A DNA stretch of 12,270 nt from Wuchereria bancrofti. Taxonomy: Eukaryota > Nematoda > Chromadorea > Rhabditida > Onchocercidae. Where the stretch lies: positions 1 to 12,270 of the forward strand of contig SSBO01000097.1 of NCBI GenBank assembly GCA_005281725.1, in the 5' to 3' direction. Numbering within the stretch: the stretch's first letter is position 1; each line of letters begins with the position of its first letter. The translations under genes and the position numbers were made by a program. This document shows, in pieces, positions 1 through 7,552 of the stretch. The notes below the pieces were generated by a model, which saw only the letters and a list, made by a program, of their open reading frames with translations, made no database searches and was not told where the DNA came from.

Positions 1-892
1 TGGACGATGCAACGAGAACTTTTATTATGACTTAGTGATTTGAAATGTTTAAACTATTTTGACTTCCTTTTTATCATGGTAATATCCATTTGGGGAAGTT
101 TTTTCGGAGGAACAAATTGAGATCATTTTTGCATTTATTACGAAAGGGATTGGTTATCAATAAACTAGGCGAAGCAGTTGAAAATTGAGGATATATTAAC
201 GTCATGTCAATAATATCTGATGACACTTTCATATGATATTGAGAAAAAGTTGAAAAAAAGTGCTGAAGTACCTGATGACAGATAGTATTTATCTGCCGTC
301 TGAATTTTTTTCTTTGATTCCTGAGTTTTTTCTTTGCAAGCAATGCTTGTCACGCAATAGACTTTGTTATAATGTTTATGAAAAATAGTTATCTCAGATC
401 ATATCATATGGTGCGGTACTCAGCGAGTGTTATTTAGTCTTATGACCTACTTACTGTTCAAAATACGAACAATTTTCATTGAAAAATATGTAACTATCAC
501 CTACTCTACCAACCTTATCAAATTACTTTATTTAATGCTACTAGGATACAGGAAAAAATAGGAAATGAATTTACGTGAGAAAACAATACTGCAAACAAAT
601 TCGAAATTTCTGGACCGAAGAGCTCCCTATTAATTTAATTCTTCTTCATCAGTGCTATGTGGAAACTTCAATGTTTACGGTTTGAATCTACTAGTTAATT
701 CTTACTTAAAAAAATTTGTTAGTAAATTTTTAATAAATCTGGAACGACACAAATGGACGATCCAAATAAATGAAAAGTTATTTATTAGAATCGATAACAA
801 AAGACAAAAAAGTGTAGTAAAACTGAAATTAAAATAAAGCACCGAGGTTTCATTTACACGTACAAAGGAAGCCACTAAAGTTGAAACGACTT
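1..892. other. AT-rich stretch without a supported gene
   Basis: It holds an 89-codon minus-strand open frame (343-74), of a length expected by chance at this composition. Within that frame a 28-base island reading TADKYYLSS has an acceptor and a GTACTT donor and joins in phase to DIIDMTLIYPQFSTASPS, which is a faint hint of a gene end. Other frames (652-837, 896-702) look like noise. Confidence 0.4.
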
Positions 893-983
893 TCAATGAA
901 TACTATAGCCTGAAGTGCTCCATTTTTTAATACTTTTATCTACGTATTGAAAATTTAGAATCATTACGAGATTTTTCATATTT
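893..983 (-). CDS. Possible terminal exon of an unseen minus-strand gene
   Basis: An acceptor AATTATTTTTCAG is followed, after one base, by 29 open codons (NMKNLVMILNFQYVDKSIKK, then WSTSGYSIH) to TGA. No in-phase partner exon is obvious between it and the membrane-protein gene. It could be chance. Confidence 0.17.
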
Positions 984-1018
984 CTGAAAAATAATTTGCG
1001 TTACTCTTAATAAATTAT

Positions 1019-1052
1019 AATCTTTGTAACCAAGTTTGAACTTGGAAAGATT
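1019..1052. repeat. Hairpin with a bulge
   Basis: AATCTTT, a GTAA bulge, CCAAGTT, a two-base turn, then AACTTGG and AAAGATT: 14 pairs in two blocks. It is a minor structure in gene-poor AT-rich DNA. Confidence 0.35.
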
Positions 1053-1395
1053 TGCTGCGTCCGATTTCCGAAATTCTTCATCGAGAAGGAAATTCCTTTA
1101 TAATCTAGAAAACCGTCACTTAAACTGAACAGAATAATGAAAATAAAACGACTCAACATTGCTGTATGATGAAACAATGAAATTTGTCAGTCTTGTTAAA
1201 ATTGCTAGATAACTAAAATGAATCAAAAAGTATTTAATATAAAGATGAGGGAAAACTGCATAAGTTCAGGTAGAAAAGAAAGAAATGACAGCGTGGGAGC
1301 AGAATAAAATTGCACTTTTATGCCATGTTATGCATAGAATTAATACGATTAAACAATTCATGAAGAAATTTTAAGTTGAAGTCAAAATGTTCCAG

Positions 1396-1435
1396 CTAGT
1401 ATAATGGTGGAACTGGCGGTGAAGAAATCGCCGAG
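1396..1435 (+). CDS. Possible short first exon
   Basis: A GC-rich patch after ATGTTCCAG has ATG 1404 reading MVELAVKKSP and a strong donor AG|GTATGT. The donor sits in a perfect 14-bp palindrome (1437-1450). No partner exon is found downstream on this strand before the minus-strand gene. The minus strand is also open here, so this is weak. Confidence 0.2.
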
Positions 1436-1878
1436 GTATGTACGTACATATTATAATTCACGCGGCACTCACAAAATGATTAGTTTATGAAGCATTATAA
1501 AATCAGAATAGTTTGAAGCAAGAAAAGAAAGATAAAATCAAAGCTTCATTCCCTTCAGTTCACTGTGATAATAATTTAAAGCTTAGTTTGCTGTTTAGTG
1601 TAATAAGACCTCTGCTCTATTCTTATTTTGATTTGAGTATTTGAGCGGCGCTTCTCCAGAAAAAAGTTGGTTTTCTACTCAGTATTAATATATGCGTTTG
1701 TTCAAAAAGAAAACTAAAGAAAGCTAAATTTTCAAAGCAAAAATATAAAAGTAATTCCTTCCTAAATCAGTTTTCTCCAACTGATGGATGTTAATACCAA
1801 AGAAATGAAAATTGAAAACAAGTTGAACGTTTTGACAAGTCTATTATATTTCAAATATACCATAATCATTTAACAGCC

Positions 1879-1932
1879 TCAACTATCAGCATACGGCAAA
1901 TCCTCCACCACCAACTTCACCGGCTCCGACCT
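1879..1932 (-). CDS. Last coding exon of the membrane protein
   Basis: The exon follows TTTTGATTTCAG and reads RSEPVKLVVEDLPYADS and then TGA, in phase 0 with the preceding exon. It is a clear GC-richer island in AT-rich DNA. The preceding intron would be 1571 bases, the longest in the gene. I see no canonical AATAAA just downstream on this strand. The exon is credible by composition and acceptor, but its link to the exon at 3504 rests on phase and a GTTTGA donor. Confidence 0.55.
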   Translation of the reverse strand, partial: RSEPVKLVVEDLPYADS

Positions 1933-4900
1933 CTGAAATCAAAATAAAATTTAAAGTTGAAATCAAATGTTAAGTTTATGCACGTAATAAATGCAAGAAG
2001 TATGCAGCGAAGACTACAAATACCAATGAAATTTCTTACTCATTTTAAAAGAATATCAGGAATAAAAAATGTATTTCTCTTACAAAAAAGTTCATATTTG
2101 GATTTAAGTATTGTCTCGTCTGAAATGTACTCGTTCCTTTCATTTCCTGGTAGTGATTGAACAACTTCGAACGTCAATTAATTAAAATTTCAGCAAAAAT
2201 AATTAAAGGAAAGACTCAAAAAATTTTCAAAACACGAAAATAATTAAGCAATTTGTAAAGAACGAAAATAAACAACAGACAAACACTAACACAAAGTAAC
2301 ACAAACTAACAGAAACGGCTAAAACGAACACAGCAAGAAAATGGTTTTAAACCGAAAATTTTGGAGGATGAGATAGTGCTCCAAAAAGCGCTTTCCAAGA
2401 TGAAAAAGAATTGGACAGTTTGCCAAAAATGAAATGATCAAAAAAAGAAAAAGATCGATATAAGTCTTTTTCCTTAGTTCATACTGAATAAGCTTGCATG
2501 ACAAAAGTGAAAGAGAAAGGAATGCAACAATAATGAATTCCTCTACAAATATTTTTTTCAAATTAAATTTAAAGGAAAAAAGTGCTCCAGATATGAAAGA
2601 AATTAACATTGTGGTAATTAATCCTCCGAAATAATATGAATAAAGGCCATTATTATAGAATGATCGTTGGTAGTTGTCCTAAACAGTGGTAACCAAAAAA
2701 GTCCTCTAGTAAAGAAGAGGCTATAATGAAAGCTCATTTTTTGGATATTCAAATCGTGGAACTGTTATAAATATAATGAACTGTTTAAACAGTAATTAAC
2801 CTGAATTGTTTTGAAAAATTTTTGCAAAAATAAGTAATATCACTGCAGTTATATGTTTGCAGAAATGCAATCTATTTGAGCGGTACTGATACTTATCGAG
2901 ATTTGCTGCAAAGAAAGAGGTCGAGTATCACCAATGACACTCAATCTCTTTCTTTACAGGATAACTTTCTGAAATGGAATAGTTTTAAATAATGATAATT
3001 TAACAGAAAATTAATAATGGGAATGCTTCGACTTTCATATTTAGCAAAAAGTTCATAAAGAAGTTATCCTGTAAAGGAAGAGTACATGTTACCTTGAAAG
3101 ATACATGAAAAGATATCAAATATCACTTGGCAGCATTCATGTTTGTTAGCTTCACCGACAATGATTATGAACACTGAATTCGTTCGAAAGAAAAAAACCT
3201 AAACATAACATAAGTTCCAAGGTTCTTTCCATCTAATGGCTATAATCAATTAGCTTACAGTTAATGACTAAAATCTGAAGCAAACAACTGATTTCGCTGT
3301 AGTACGCCATCACATATGAAAGATGAAAAAGTTTGACAGCAAAGTCTAACCGTTTACATTTTTAGTTAGAAATAAAGCAGTTGCTTCAATTTTTCAACGA
3401 GCAGATCAAAGATGTGATTATAAAAATACATTCGAGCAATTGCAATACATTTCACCATTTTAGGAATCATATGCAAAAGAAAGAAAACAAAAAAATGTCA
3501 AACTTTATGCGCATGGCCATTAAGCAAATTGGGTGTTTCGAGAGGTGTTGTGGTAGTTTCGTTGTGACTCGAATTATCACGCGACTGATTCATCGGCATT
3601 TTTTCTATATCTATGACCGTAGCGCCAACACCACTAACTTTTTGATTTCTTGAATCATGCCACGAATCCAAATATCCATGATAGGCACCATAGTGAGTAT
3701 GTCGAGGTAATGATCGATCCTCCAGTGACTGAAAGCAATTCCTCACACTTATCGTTGACTCATTTTGACCAACAACTTAGCATAAATCACTTTCATTGAC
3801 TTTAACAGTTATTTCTGGAATTACTTCGAGTAGTCAAATTGCTGAACAAAAACCACTACTTATGTGAAGACGAAAGATGCAATAGTATAGCTGTCTTAAT
3901 GACCTATTCAGGATCTTTTTTCGCAAAATATAATGCATTTCCTTAAGGCCTTTAAAAATTAAAAATCTTTTCTCTTAAGATCTTTAAAAATTAAAAAAAA
4001 ATTTCGGCCATTTCTTGTCCAGAAAAAGCCAAGAAAACCAATTTTAAAGTATCATTCATCTATTTTCATTGAGTTGGCATCAATCCCGCATCCAAAAAAA
4101 AACACAAAAAAACTTTTGGAAGATATCATCTGGAACCTGAATACTTCACTTACAAACCTCAATCCGATGTCCCAACTCACGTTTTCGACGTGCAGCACTA
4201 CTTCGTCGCTGAGTAAGTTTCACGATCAGAAATAAAAATACTCCGATAACCGTCAAGCAGACCAAAGCAAGTGTCATGTTGCGCAAATCCATAATGTAAT
4301 TTGTCATTCGGTGCATATCATCGGCAACCTACAAGATTTTCTCATAAATTCCTACGCTTTACAATAAAATTATCGGACGTGCATAGTGCCAAAATATGCT
4401 TCATCATGCTTTAACCAAGACAAATAATTATATCAGAAATGACAACAACCTGCATCATTTTCGGAATGCTTTTAAATATAACATTCATGTCTGGATAAGG
4501 TTGATGATCCATCATTGTATCTGATTTTGGAGTGCTGTTGTTGCCTCCCATGATATCAACTGTATAAAAAATATGAAGGCAAGATACGCGTATTTCCAGC
4601 GGATAAGTGACTCAATAGAATGCAATGATATCTGAAATTTTCATCATTTGATTGCAAAATTGATAATTCCGCAACGAATTATCAAATCATACAATCAGTA
4701 GCCAAACTTAACTTTAGAAGGCACAATTAAAACTAAAACTGTCATTCGTATATAGTCTGAATAAGGACAAGAAGCTAGTGAAGATATCGCTGTGAGAACA
4801 TAAAAGAGGCTAACAGAAACGTTGAATTTTAATAACTGCATATTAGATTTTCGAATTTAGCAAGTATCGAAAAATGAAAGTGTTCCAAGTAAAATTCAAA

Positions 4901-5372
4901 TTCCACTTATTTGATTTTCAAAAAAATCAAAGTAGAATTTATGCACTTCGTAATAAAAGCTTCAACAGTGCATGGAATTTCAAATATTTGTATCTTCACA
5001 CTGTACGCTCGTTGGAGAAACAATTTGTCTAATGAAATGCACAAAATTCTGGCAATGGTTGAACGAATGCACAACTACTAATACCTGCTGCTTTTGACAA
5101 AGCAATATTAAGGAGGTCAAAGGTCGGTGTAGTTATGTAGCGTTTTTTATCTGTGACTCGTCAACCATCTTTGTGGCAAAAACTAATCAATGTGTTAGCA
5201 AAACGAAGAAGCCTAAATTCTCAGAATCAGATATGTGCTTAAATGGTGACAGCACTAAGAGAACCATCGAAAAAACAATTGTCGAATATCGCATGCTCAT
5301 CCTAAATTCTTTTTTCTTAAATGTACAGTTAATAAAAGTAATATTTTGCACTAGCAAAAATAAAGTGAGCAT
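1879..5372 (-). CDS. Multi-exon gene for a small single-pass membrane protein of unknown function
   Basis: I do not recognise the family. Minus-strand exons 5085-5150, 4450-4559, 4158-4328, 3504-3728 and 1879-1932 join with agreeing phases; 5327-5372 is a less certain first exon. Counting from the ATG at 4551, the last four exons encode 183 residues. Sequons lie at residues 4-7 (NNST) and 51-53 (NMT). A transmembrane helix spans about 54-70 (LALVCLTVIGVFLFLIV), followed by a basic stretch to about 84 (KLTQRRSSAARRKR), which predicts an outside N-terminus and a cytoplasmic tail. The tail is polar, with a Thr run (NETTTTP). Introns are 121, 429 and 1571 bases, and 525 before the ATG exon. If the gene starts at 5372 the protein is about 223 residues with a cleavable or anchoring hydrophobic start. 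The core is fairly certain; the 5' end and exact 3' end are not. Confidence 0.68.
2910..2955. repeat. 17-bp imperfect hairpin
   Basis: Arms 2910-2926 (AAAGAAAGAGGTCGAGT) and 2939-2955 match at 15 of 17 positions around a 12-base loop. The right arm is shared with a second inverted repeat at 2946-3082, so the two structures are mutually exclusive. It lies in the long intron of the membrane-protein gene. Confidence 0.5.
2946..3082. repeat. Longer inverted repeat competing with the 2910 hairpin
   Basis: The arm 2946-2970 (CTCTTTCTTTACAGGATAAC..) is the reverse complement of 3059-3082 apart from one extra base and one substitution, with a spacer of about 88 bases. The shared core GTTATCCTGTAAAG is too long to be likely by chance at this distance. 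It could be a degraded short inverted-repeat element. Confidence 0.5.
3504..3728 (-). CDS. Cytoplasmic-tail exon of the membrane protein
   Basis: The acceptor is AATTGCTTTCAG and the donor AAA|GTTTGA. The 75 codons are phase 0 at both ends. The peptide starts SLEDRSLPRHTHYGAYHGYL and is rich in His, Ser, Asn and Thr, including NETTTTPLETP, as in a flexible cytoplasmic tail. If the donor is not used, translation runs on by one Val codon to a TGA at 3500-3498, giving an alternative C-terminus (HAHKV). Splicing replaces that Val with the last exon. Confidence 0.72.
3729..4157 (-). other. Intron of the membrane-protein gene with an AT-rich tandem repeat
   Basis: A 429-base intron between the transmembrane and tail exons. 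It contains two degenerate copies of a CTTAAG..CTTTAAAAATTAAAAA unit, about 32 bases apart (3941-3970 and 3973-3997), followed by an A run. No coding potential was seen in it. Confidence 0.5.
3941..3997. repeat. Degenerate AT-rich tandem repeat
   Basis: Two copies of a CTTAAG..CTTTAAAAATTAAAAA unit start 32 bases apart, inside an intron of the membrane-protein gene. Confidence 0.45.
4158..4328 (-). CDS. Transmembrane exon of the membrane protein
   Basis: This 171-base, 57-codon exon is phase 0 at both ends. Its acceptor is TCTTGTAG and its donor GAG|GTTTGTAAGT. It encodes a juxtamembrane segment with an NMT sequon, a 17-residue hydrophobic helix (LALVCLTVIGVFLFLIV) and a strongly basic cytoplasmic flank (KLTQRRSSAARRKRELGHR). 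This is the best-supported exon of the gene. The charge distribution fits the positive-inside rule, with the N-terminus outside. Confidence 0.78.
4450..4559 (-). CDS. Exon with the likely N-terminal ectodomain (or start codon) of the membrane protein
   Basis: The exon follows a good acceptor, TTTTTTATACAG, and ends at ATGCAG|GTTGTTG. From the ATG at 4551 it encodes 34 residues, MGGNNSTPKSDTMMDHQPYP followed by DMNVIFKSIPKMMQ, with two overlapping N-glycosylation sequons. Because the acceptor lies only eight bases before the ATG, this could be a spliced-leader trans-splice site with ATG 4551 as the true start. Those eight bases are also open in frame, so an upstream coding exon is equally possible. 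Confidence 0.68.
4660..4685. repeat. Perfect 10-bp hairpin in a membrane-gene intron
   Basis: TTGATAATTC and GAATTATCAA flank CGCAAC. It lies about 100 bases upstream (minus strand) of the acceptor before the exon with ATG 4551. Confidence 0.4.
5085..5150 (-). CDS. Exon of the membrane-protein gene (ectodomain segment)
   Basis: The exon begins with two bases after ...GAGTCACAG and ends at GCAGCAG|GTATTAG. It encodes KKRYITTPTFDLLNIALSKA plus one further Ala, a sequence with ordinary protein composition. The final G joins TT at the next acceptor to give Val, leading into DIMGGNN without a stop. The acceptor lacks a strong pyrimidine tract. The opposite strand is also open here, so this exon depends mainly on its composition and the phase match. 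Confidence 0.5.
5327..5372 (-). CDS. Possible first exon (hydrophobic leader) of the membrane-protein gene
   Basis: An ATG at 5372-5370 opens MLTLFLLVQNITFIN, a short hydrophobic leader of signal-peptide type. It ends at a donor reading T|GTACAT, which is phase 1. That phase agrees with the exon at 5150-5085, which starts with two bases, and the join gives a Tyr codon. The donor is weak. The same open frame also holds a second leader-like stretch (MSMRYSTIVFSMVLLVLS, ATG near 5310), which has no in-phase donor. Alternatives are that the ATG at 4551 is the true start after trans-splicing, or that a different upstream exon is used. Confidence 0.3.
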
Positions 5373-5700
5373 TGTAATATAATGCAGCACAAACGGTGTT
5401 CTTTTCTCATCTTTTAGGAATGAACTGATGAAGGAGTATGATGAACAGTTCTGACTACAATGAAATAAATTCTGTCACTTTGAGACTGAATGATTTTTAA
5501 TACCATTAAACCAATCAACATTGTGATACATTTACAATTCCAATCAAAATTGGATAAATCAACAGTAGAAGGATGGAATTTGACGCCATAAAATGATATT
5601 ACTTTAATTTTAAATTAGCCAACAAAATGACAAAGCTTTATTTTATTAAACAATGGCTGGATTGACATACATTACTAAATGAGACACATCATCCACCCTT

Positions 5701-5750
5701 TGTCTATCCGTCTAGCTATCTATTTGCATATTTATCTATTCATCTGTTTC
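5701..5750. repeat. Degenerate TCTA/TCTG tetranucleotide stretch
   Basis: Repeated (A/T)TCT-like units (CTATC, GTCTAGCTATCTATTT, TTATCTATTCATCTG) look like a decayed tetranucleotide microsatellite. It lies in the interval between the two minus-strand genes. Confidence 0.45.
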
Positions 5751-5918
5751 TACACATTTACCCCTCATTGACTCAACCAATTATTTATTAAATGAAAGGG
5801 AATTTTTAAAACAAAGTATGTGTGTGGTTTTGATATTATTCTCGTGTCAAAAACTATTAAATCCAAATATTAATATATTATTAGTTTGGTAGTCTTCAGA
5901 AAATGTTGTGTTTATGAG

Positions 5919-5924
5919 TTTATT
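5919..5924 (-). terminator. Polyadenylation signal AATAAA
   Basis: An AATAAA on the minus strand lies 67 bases downstream of the TAG at 5993-5991. The hexamer is common in AT-rich DNA, so its weight comes only from its position behind the candidate last exon. Confidence 0.4.
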
Positions 5925-5990
5925 AAAATGAAGAGTAATTCCATATCAGTGTCAACTTCGGGTCCTTCCATCAATTTTACAGGATGAAAT

Positions 5991-6027
5991 CTATCTATCC
6001 AATACTTTTAAACTCATTAGATAACCA
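5991..6027 (-). CDS. Candidate last exon
   Basis: Acceptor GATTCTGTCAG. One leading base completes a Ser codon from the previous exon, then GYLMSLKVLDR and TAG. The intron before it is 83 bases. An AATAAA hexamer on the same strand follows 67 bases after the stop, a normal nematode 3'UTR length, which supports a gene end here. Confidence 0.42.
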
Positions 6028-7552
6028 CTGACAGAATCTAAACCAGTTTTCCATCTAAAGCTTTTAAAAAAGCCAACATTCTCCATATTTCTGGTAGAAC
6101 AAGTACAAACCTCGGTGACCTTGATTCACTTATATAGCACATCCTTGATTTATATAGCACAATCCGTTTGTCATTCTGCAAACTGATTTAAATCTTAAAT
6201 TCCACAACTAGCAAAACGCGTTCATCTGGCTAATTAGACTGTTAATGTATTCATACAACTGCAATGTTGGGAGATATACGATTCAGGTGAGGAATTCTAA
6301 ACATAAAAAGAACAAAATTTGAAATATGAAAAGCAGAAAGAGAAGAAAACGGACCAAAAAGAAGAATTTAGCAAAAATGAGCGAAAGATTCCCCAAGGAG
6401 AAGCGGTAAAGTTTTTGGGATGCCAGGGCTATTTAGTGTTTTCCCTAATTTTCCGATTATTTCTATAAAAAGCAAAGCTATGCAATGGAAGAACAGTAAT
6501 AAGAAAAGAAAAAACAGCTATATTAATTAAAGATAAACCAAACTACCGTTCGATGAGAGCTTCCATCAATTTTTTTGAGCTGCAAACAGAATGCTTAAAA
6601 TTATCAGCACAAATACAAATTACGCTATAATACTCCCGATATTATTATCACGTTTCATTGAGTCAATTTCTCTTGTATGGCAAACAAGAAATGTGTCCCA
6701 CTCTTGCTTCGGGTTGAGAATTTTATTAATCGTCCATATAAGAAAGTCAAACTGAAGTATCTAAATACCACTTGATCCACAATTAAAAAATTTCACCCCT
6801 GATCTTTTTCGAAACTTATGGATACTGACAATATCAGTTACCTTTTTATGGCATTATCACTTAAAGCAGAAGCATTAGAATGACTTATTGTGACTTGCTG
6901 ACTTAACTTATGTAACCACAAAAATTAAAGTTCAATAAAAAGTCCGAAGTAATAGTAAATGAAAGAAAGTGCTCAGTACCTTGGGGATTACACGAATTGC
7001 TATAATAATCCTGAATAACACTTCCCACTGAATGTTTTGAATTTTAAAACGTAAATATAAGAACTCAGAGCTCATTGCTTCGATTGAAATTTACTCCTAA
7101 ATTTAATCCTAATCTTTTTATTCCGCAATACAAATTAAATCAGTTAAAATTTTTAGGCAAAAATTCTCAATTTTTATTTCTGCAAAAGCCTTTTATTACT
7201 TTCTCTTTCTCAGTTCTACTTCATATCTCGAAACTGACCAACAAACAATTTGTAATTTTAAAATGGTTCACTTCGGCTGATCCTAAACAACAAATAAATT
7301 TAGTCCCAACATTATTGCATCTGTTAACAGATAGTTTTATTAATGAATGTTAAATACATTCAATCCCCCTAAATTTCAACAACAGCTTATTGAGAATATA
7401 AAGTTAGAAATAGTTTATCTCACAATTACAGGAAAAACGAAGAGCAGAAAGCAACAAGAAATCGCTAAGGATTACGCATCGAATACCTTTATTAAATACT
7501 CTAATACTGTTACAATTTGCAATAAACAAACAATAACAGCATTTTTCATCAT
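5991..7552 (-). CDS. Candidate multi-exon gene, possibly secreted, unknown function, reading frame ambiguous
   Basis: Seven short minus-strand islands with good splice signals (7320-7247, 7027-6980, 6824-6797, 6751-6686, 6579-6547, 6175-6111, 6027-5991) join in phase. An AATAAA lies 67 bases past the last stop. One path reads CNNVGTKFICCLGSAEVNHF, then GSVIQDYYSNSCNPQ, SISFEKDQ, LTFLYGRLIKFSTRSKSGTH, SKKLMEALIE and MTNGLCYINQGCAI, ending at a TAA inside the 6175 exon. A second path omits the 6824 exon and shifts frame. It reads IIIAIRVIPK, FDFLIWTINKILNPK.., LKKIDGSSHRT and NDKRIVLYKSRMCYISESRS, ending GYLMSLKVLDR. I recognise no family. A leader exon at 7552-7487 is attractive but ends in the wrong phase to join 7320 directly. 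Large plus-strand open frames overlap 7075-7709. A real gene is more likely than not, but its product is unresolved. Confidence 0.42.
6111..6175 (-). CDS. Candidate exon carrying a tandem duplication
   Basis: Strong acceptor CAGTTTGCAG and strong donor CCGAG|GTTTGT. In phase 0 it is open throughout (NDKRIVLYKSRMCYISESRS, then Pro). With one leading base it reads MTNGLCYINQGCAI and stops at TAA (6132-6130). A near-repeat of TGTGCTATATAA..ATCAAGG lies inside it. If the first 20-base copy is ignored, the second frame instead runs through as MTNGLCYISESRSP into the last exon. The duplication may therefore have broken an older reading frame. Confidence 0.42.
6119..6163. repeat. Tandem duplication of 20-24 bases
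   Basis: CCTTGATTCACTTATATAGC.. (6119-6142) is followed directly by a second copy lacking four bases (6143-6163). It lies inside the candidate exon 6111-6175. The unit is not a multiple of three, so it shifts the reading frame. Confidence 0.6.
6547..6579 (-). CDS. Candidate 33-base exon
   Basis: It has one of the best acceptors in the window (TTCTGTTTGCAG) and a donor ACG|GTAGTT. With one leading base it reads SKKLMEALIE, a convincing amphipathic helix. In phase 0 it reads LKKIDGSSHRT. Length is a multiple of three, so skipping it would not change the frame. Confidence 0.42.
6686..6751 (-). CDS. Candidate exon, open in two frames
   Basis: Acceptor GATACTTCAG and donor TTCTT|GTTTGC. With one leading base it reads LTFLYGRLIKFSTRSKSGTH. 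With none it reads FDFLIWTINKILNPKQEWDT and could run through the donor to TAA at 6622-6620. Both frames have ordinary protein composition. I slightly prefer the first because it continues into SKKLMEALIE without a stop and looks less hydrophobic-biased. Confidence 0.4.
6797..6824 (-). CDS. Candidate 28-base mini-exon
   Basis: Acceptor GATATTGTCAG and donor CAGGG|GTGAAA. It reads SISFEKDQ, with two bases before and two after, matching the phases of the exons at 6980 and 6751 in the first path only. It is very short and supported only by its splice sites and phase. Confidence 0.27.
6980..7027 (-). CDS. Candidate exon
   Basis: Acceptor AAAACATTCAG at 7028 and donor CCCCAAG|GTACTG. The frame reads GSVIQDYYSNSCNPQ and ends in phase 1. 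A second acceptor 17 bases further in (GTGTTATTCAG) gives a different frame, IIIAIRVIPK, ending in phase 0. Both acceptors are good, so splice choice here decides which protein is made. Confidence 0.38.
7247..7320 (-). CDS. Candidate cysteine-containing exon
   Basis: Acceptor CTGTTAACAG, or alternatively GTTGTTTAG at 7282 in the same frame. Donor AATT|GTTTGT, or four bases later GTTGGT. The frame reads CNNVGTKFICCLGSAEVNHF then KITN, with three closely spaced cysteines (one CC pair). The two possible donors feed the two alternative downstream reading paths. On the plus strand the same bases are also open (KWFTSADPKQQINLVPTLLH), so the strand is not certain. Confidence 0.35.
7487..7552 (-). 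CDS. Possible signal-peptide exon
   Basis: Two in-frame ATGs preceded by an A run open MMKNAVIVCLLQIVTVLEYL and then IK, with donor AAG|GTATTC in phase 0. A Lys followed by a hydrophobic core is typical of a secretory signal. It would be the first exon of the minus-strand candidate gene, but one further exon (phase 0 in, phase 2 out) is needed before the exon at 7320, and I could not find it. It could instead be chance in AT-rich DNA. Confidence 0.33.

Larger units (their letters stand above)
984..1878. other. Mostly featureless AT-rich stretch
   Basis: Apart from the bulged hairpin at 1019-1052 and the possible exon at 1396-1435, I see nothing supported. It would include the 3'UTR of the membrane-protein gene at its right edge. 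Confidence 0.4.
1933..3503 (-). other. Long intron of the membrane-protein gene
   Basis: This 1571-base AT-rich stretch holds hydrophobic chance open frames (for example minus strand 2609-2319), which look like AT-rich noise. It also holds the inverted-repeat cluster at 2910-3082. A short minus-strand island just below position 2970 has a decent acceptor (CCATTTCAG) and would read SYPVKKEIECH. Its phase does not fit either flanking exon, so I do not add it to the gene. Confidence 0.45.

Noticed and set aside
74..343. 89-codon minus-strand frame as a complete gene
   Set aside because: The length is about what chance gives in 12 kb of this composition, with no domain. Only a faint two-exon reading inside it was noted.
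1396..1480. tRNA-like TAGTATAATGGTGG segment
   Set aside because: It resembles a tRNA A box, but there is no GGTTCRA-type B box and no cloverleaf or acceptor stem.
2319..2609. 96-codon hydrophobic minus-strand frame
   Set aside because: It lies in an AT-rich intron, is dominated by Phe, Leu and Ile from T-rich codons, and has no splice signals or recognisable motif.
4560..4640. Small plus-strand frame MKARYAYFQRISDSIECNDI
   Set aside because: It sits in an intron directly upstream of a well-supported minus-strand exon, with no splice or start context.
5173..5382. 69-codon plus-strand frame with several cysteines
   Set aside because: It overlaps the minus-strand exons at 5085-5150 and 5327-5372 in part, has no domain pattern, and no in-phase neighbours.
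5418..5454. Plus-strand terminal exon NELMKEYDEQF followed by AATAAA
   Set aside because: It has a good acceptor and protein-like composition, but no partner exon in the required phase, and the minus strand is open over the same bases.
6377..6405. Plus-strand short exon MSERFPKEK with donor GTAAAG
   Set aside because: It has a good donor but a poor acceptor and no partner. It falls inside an intron of the minus-strand candidate gene.
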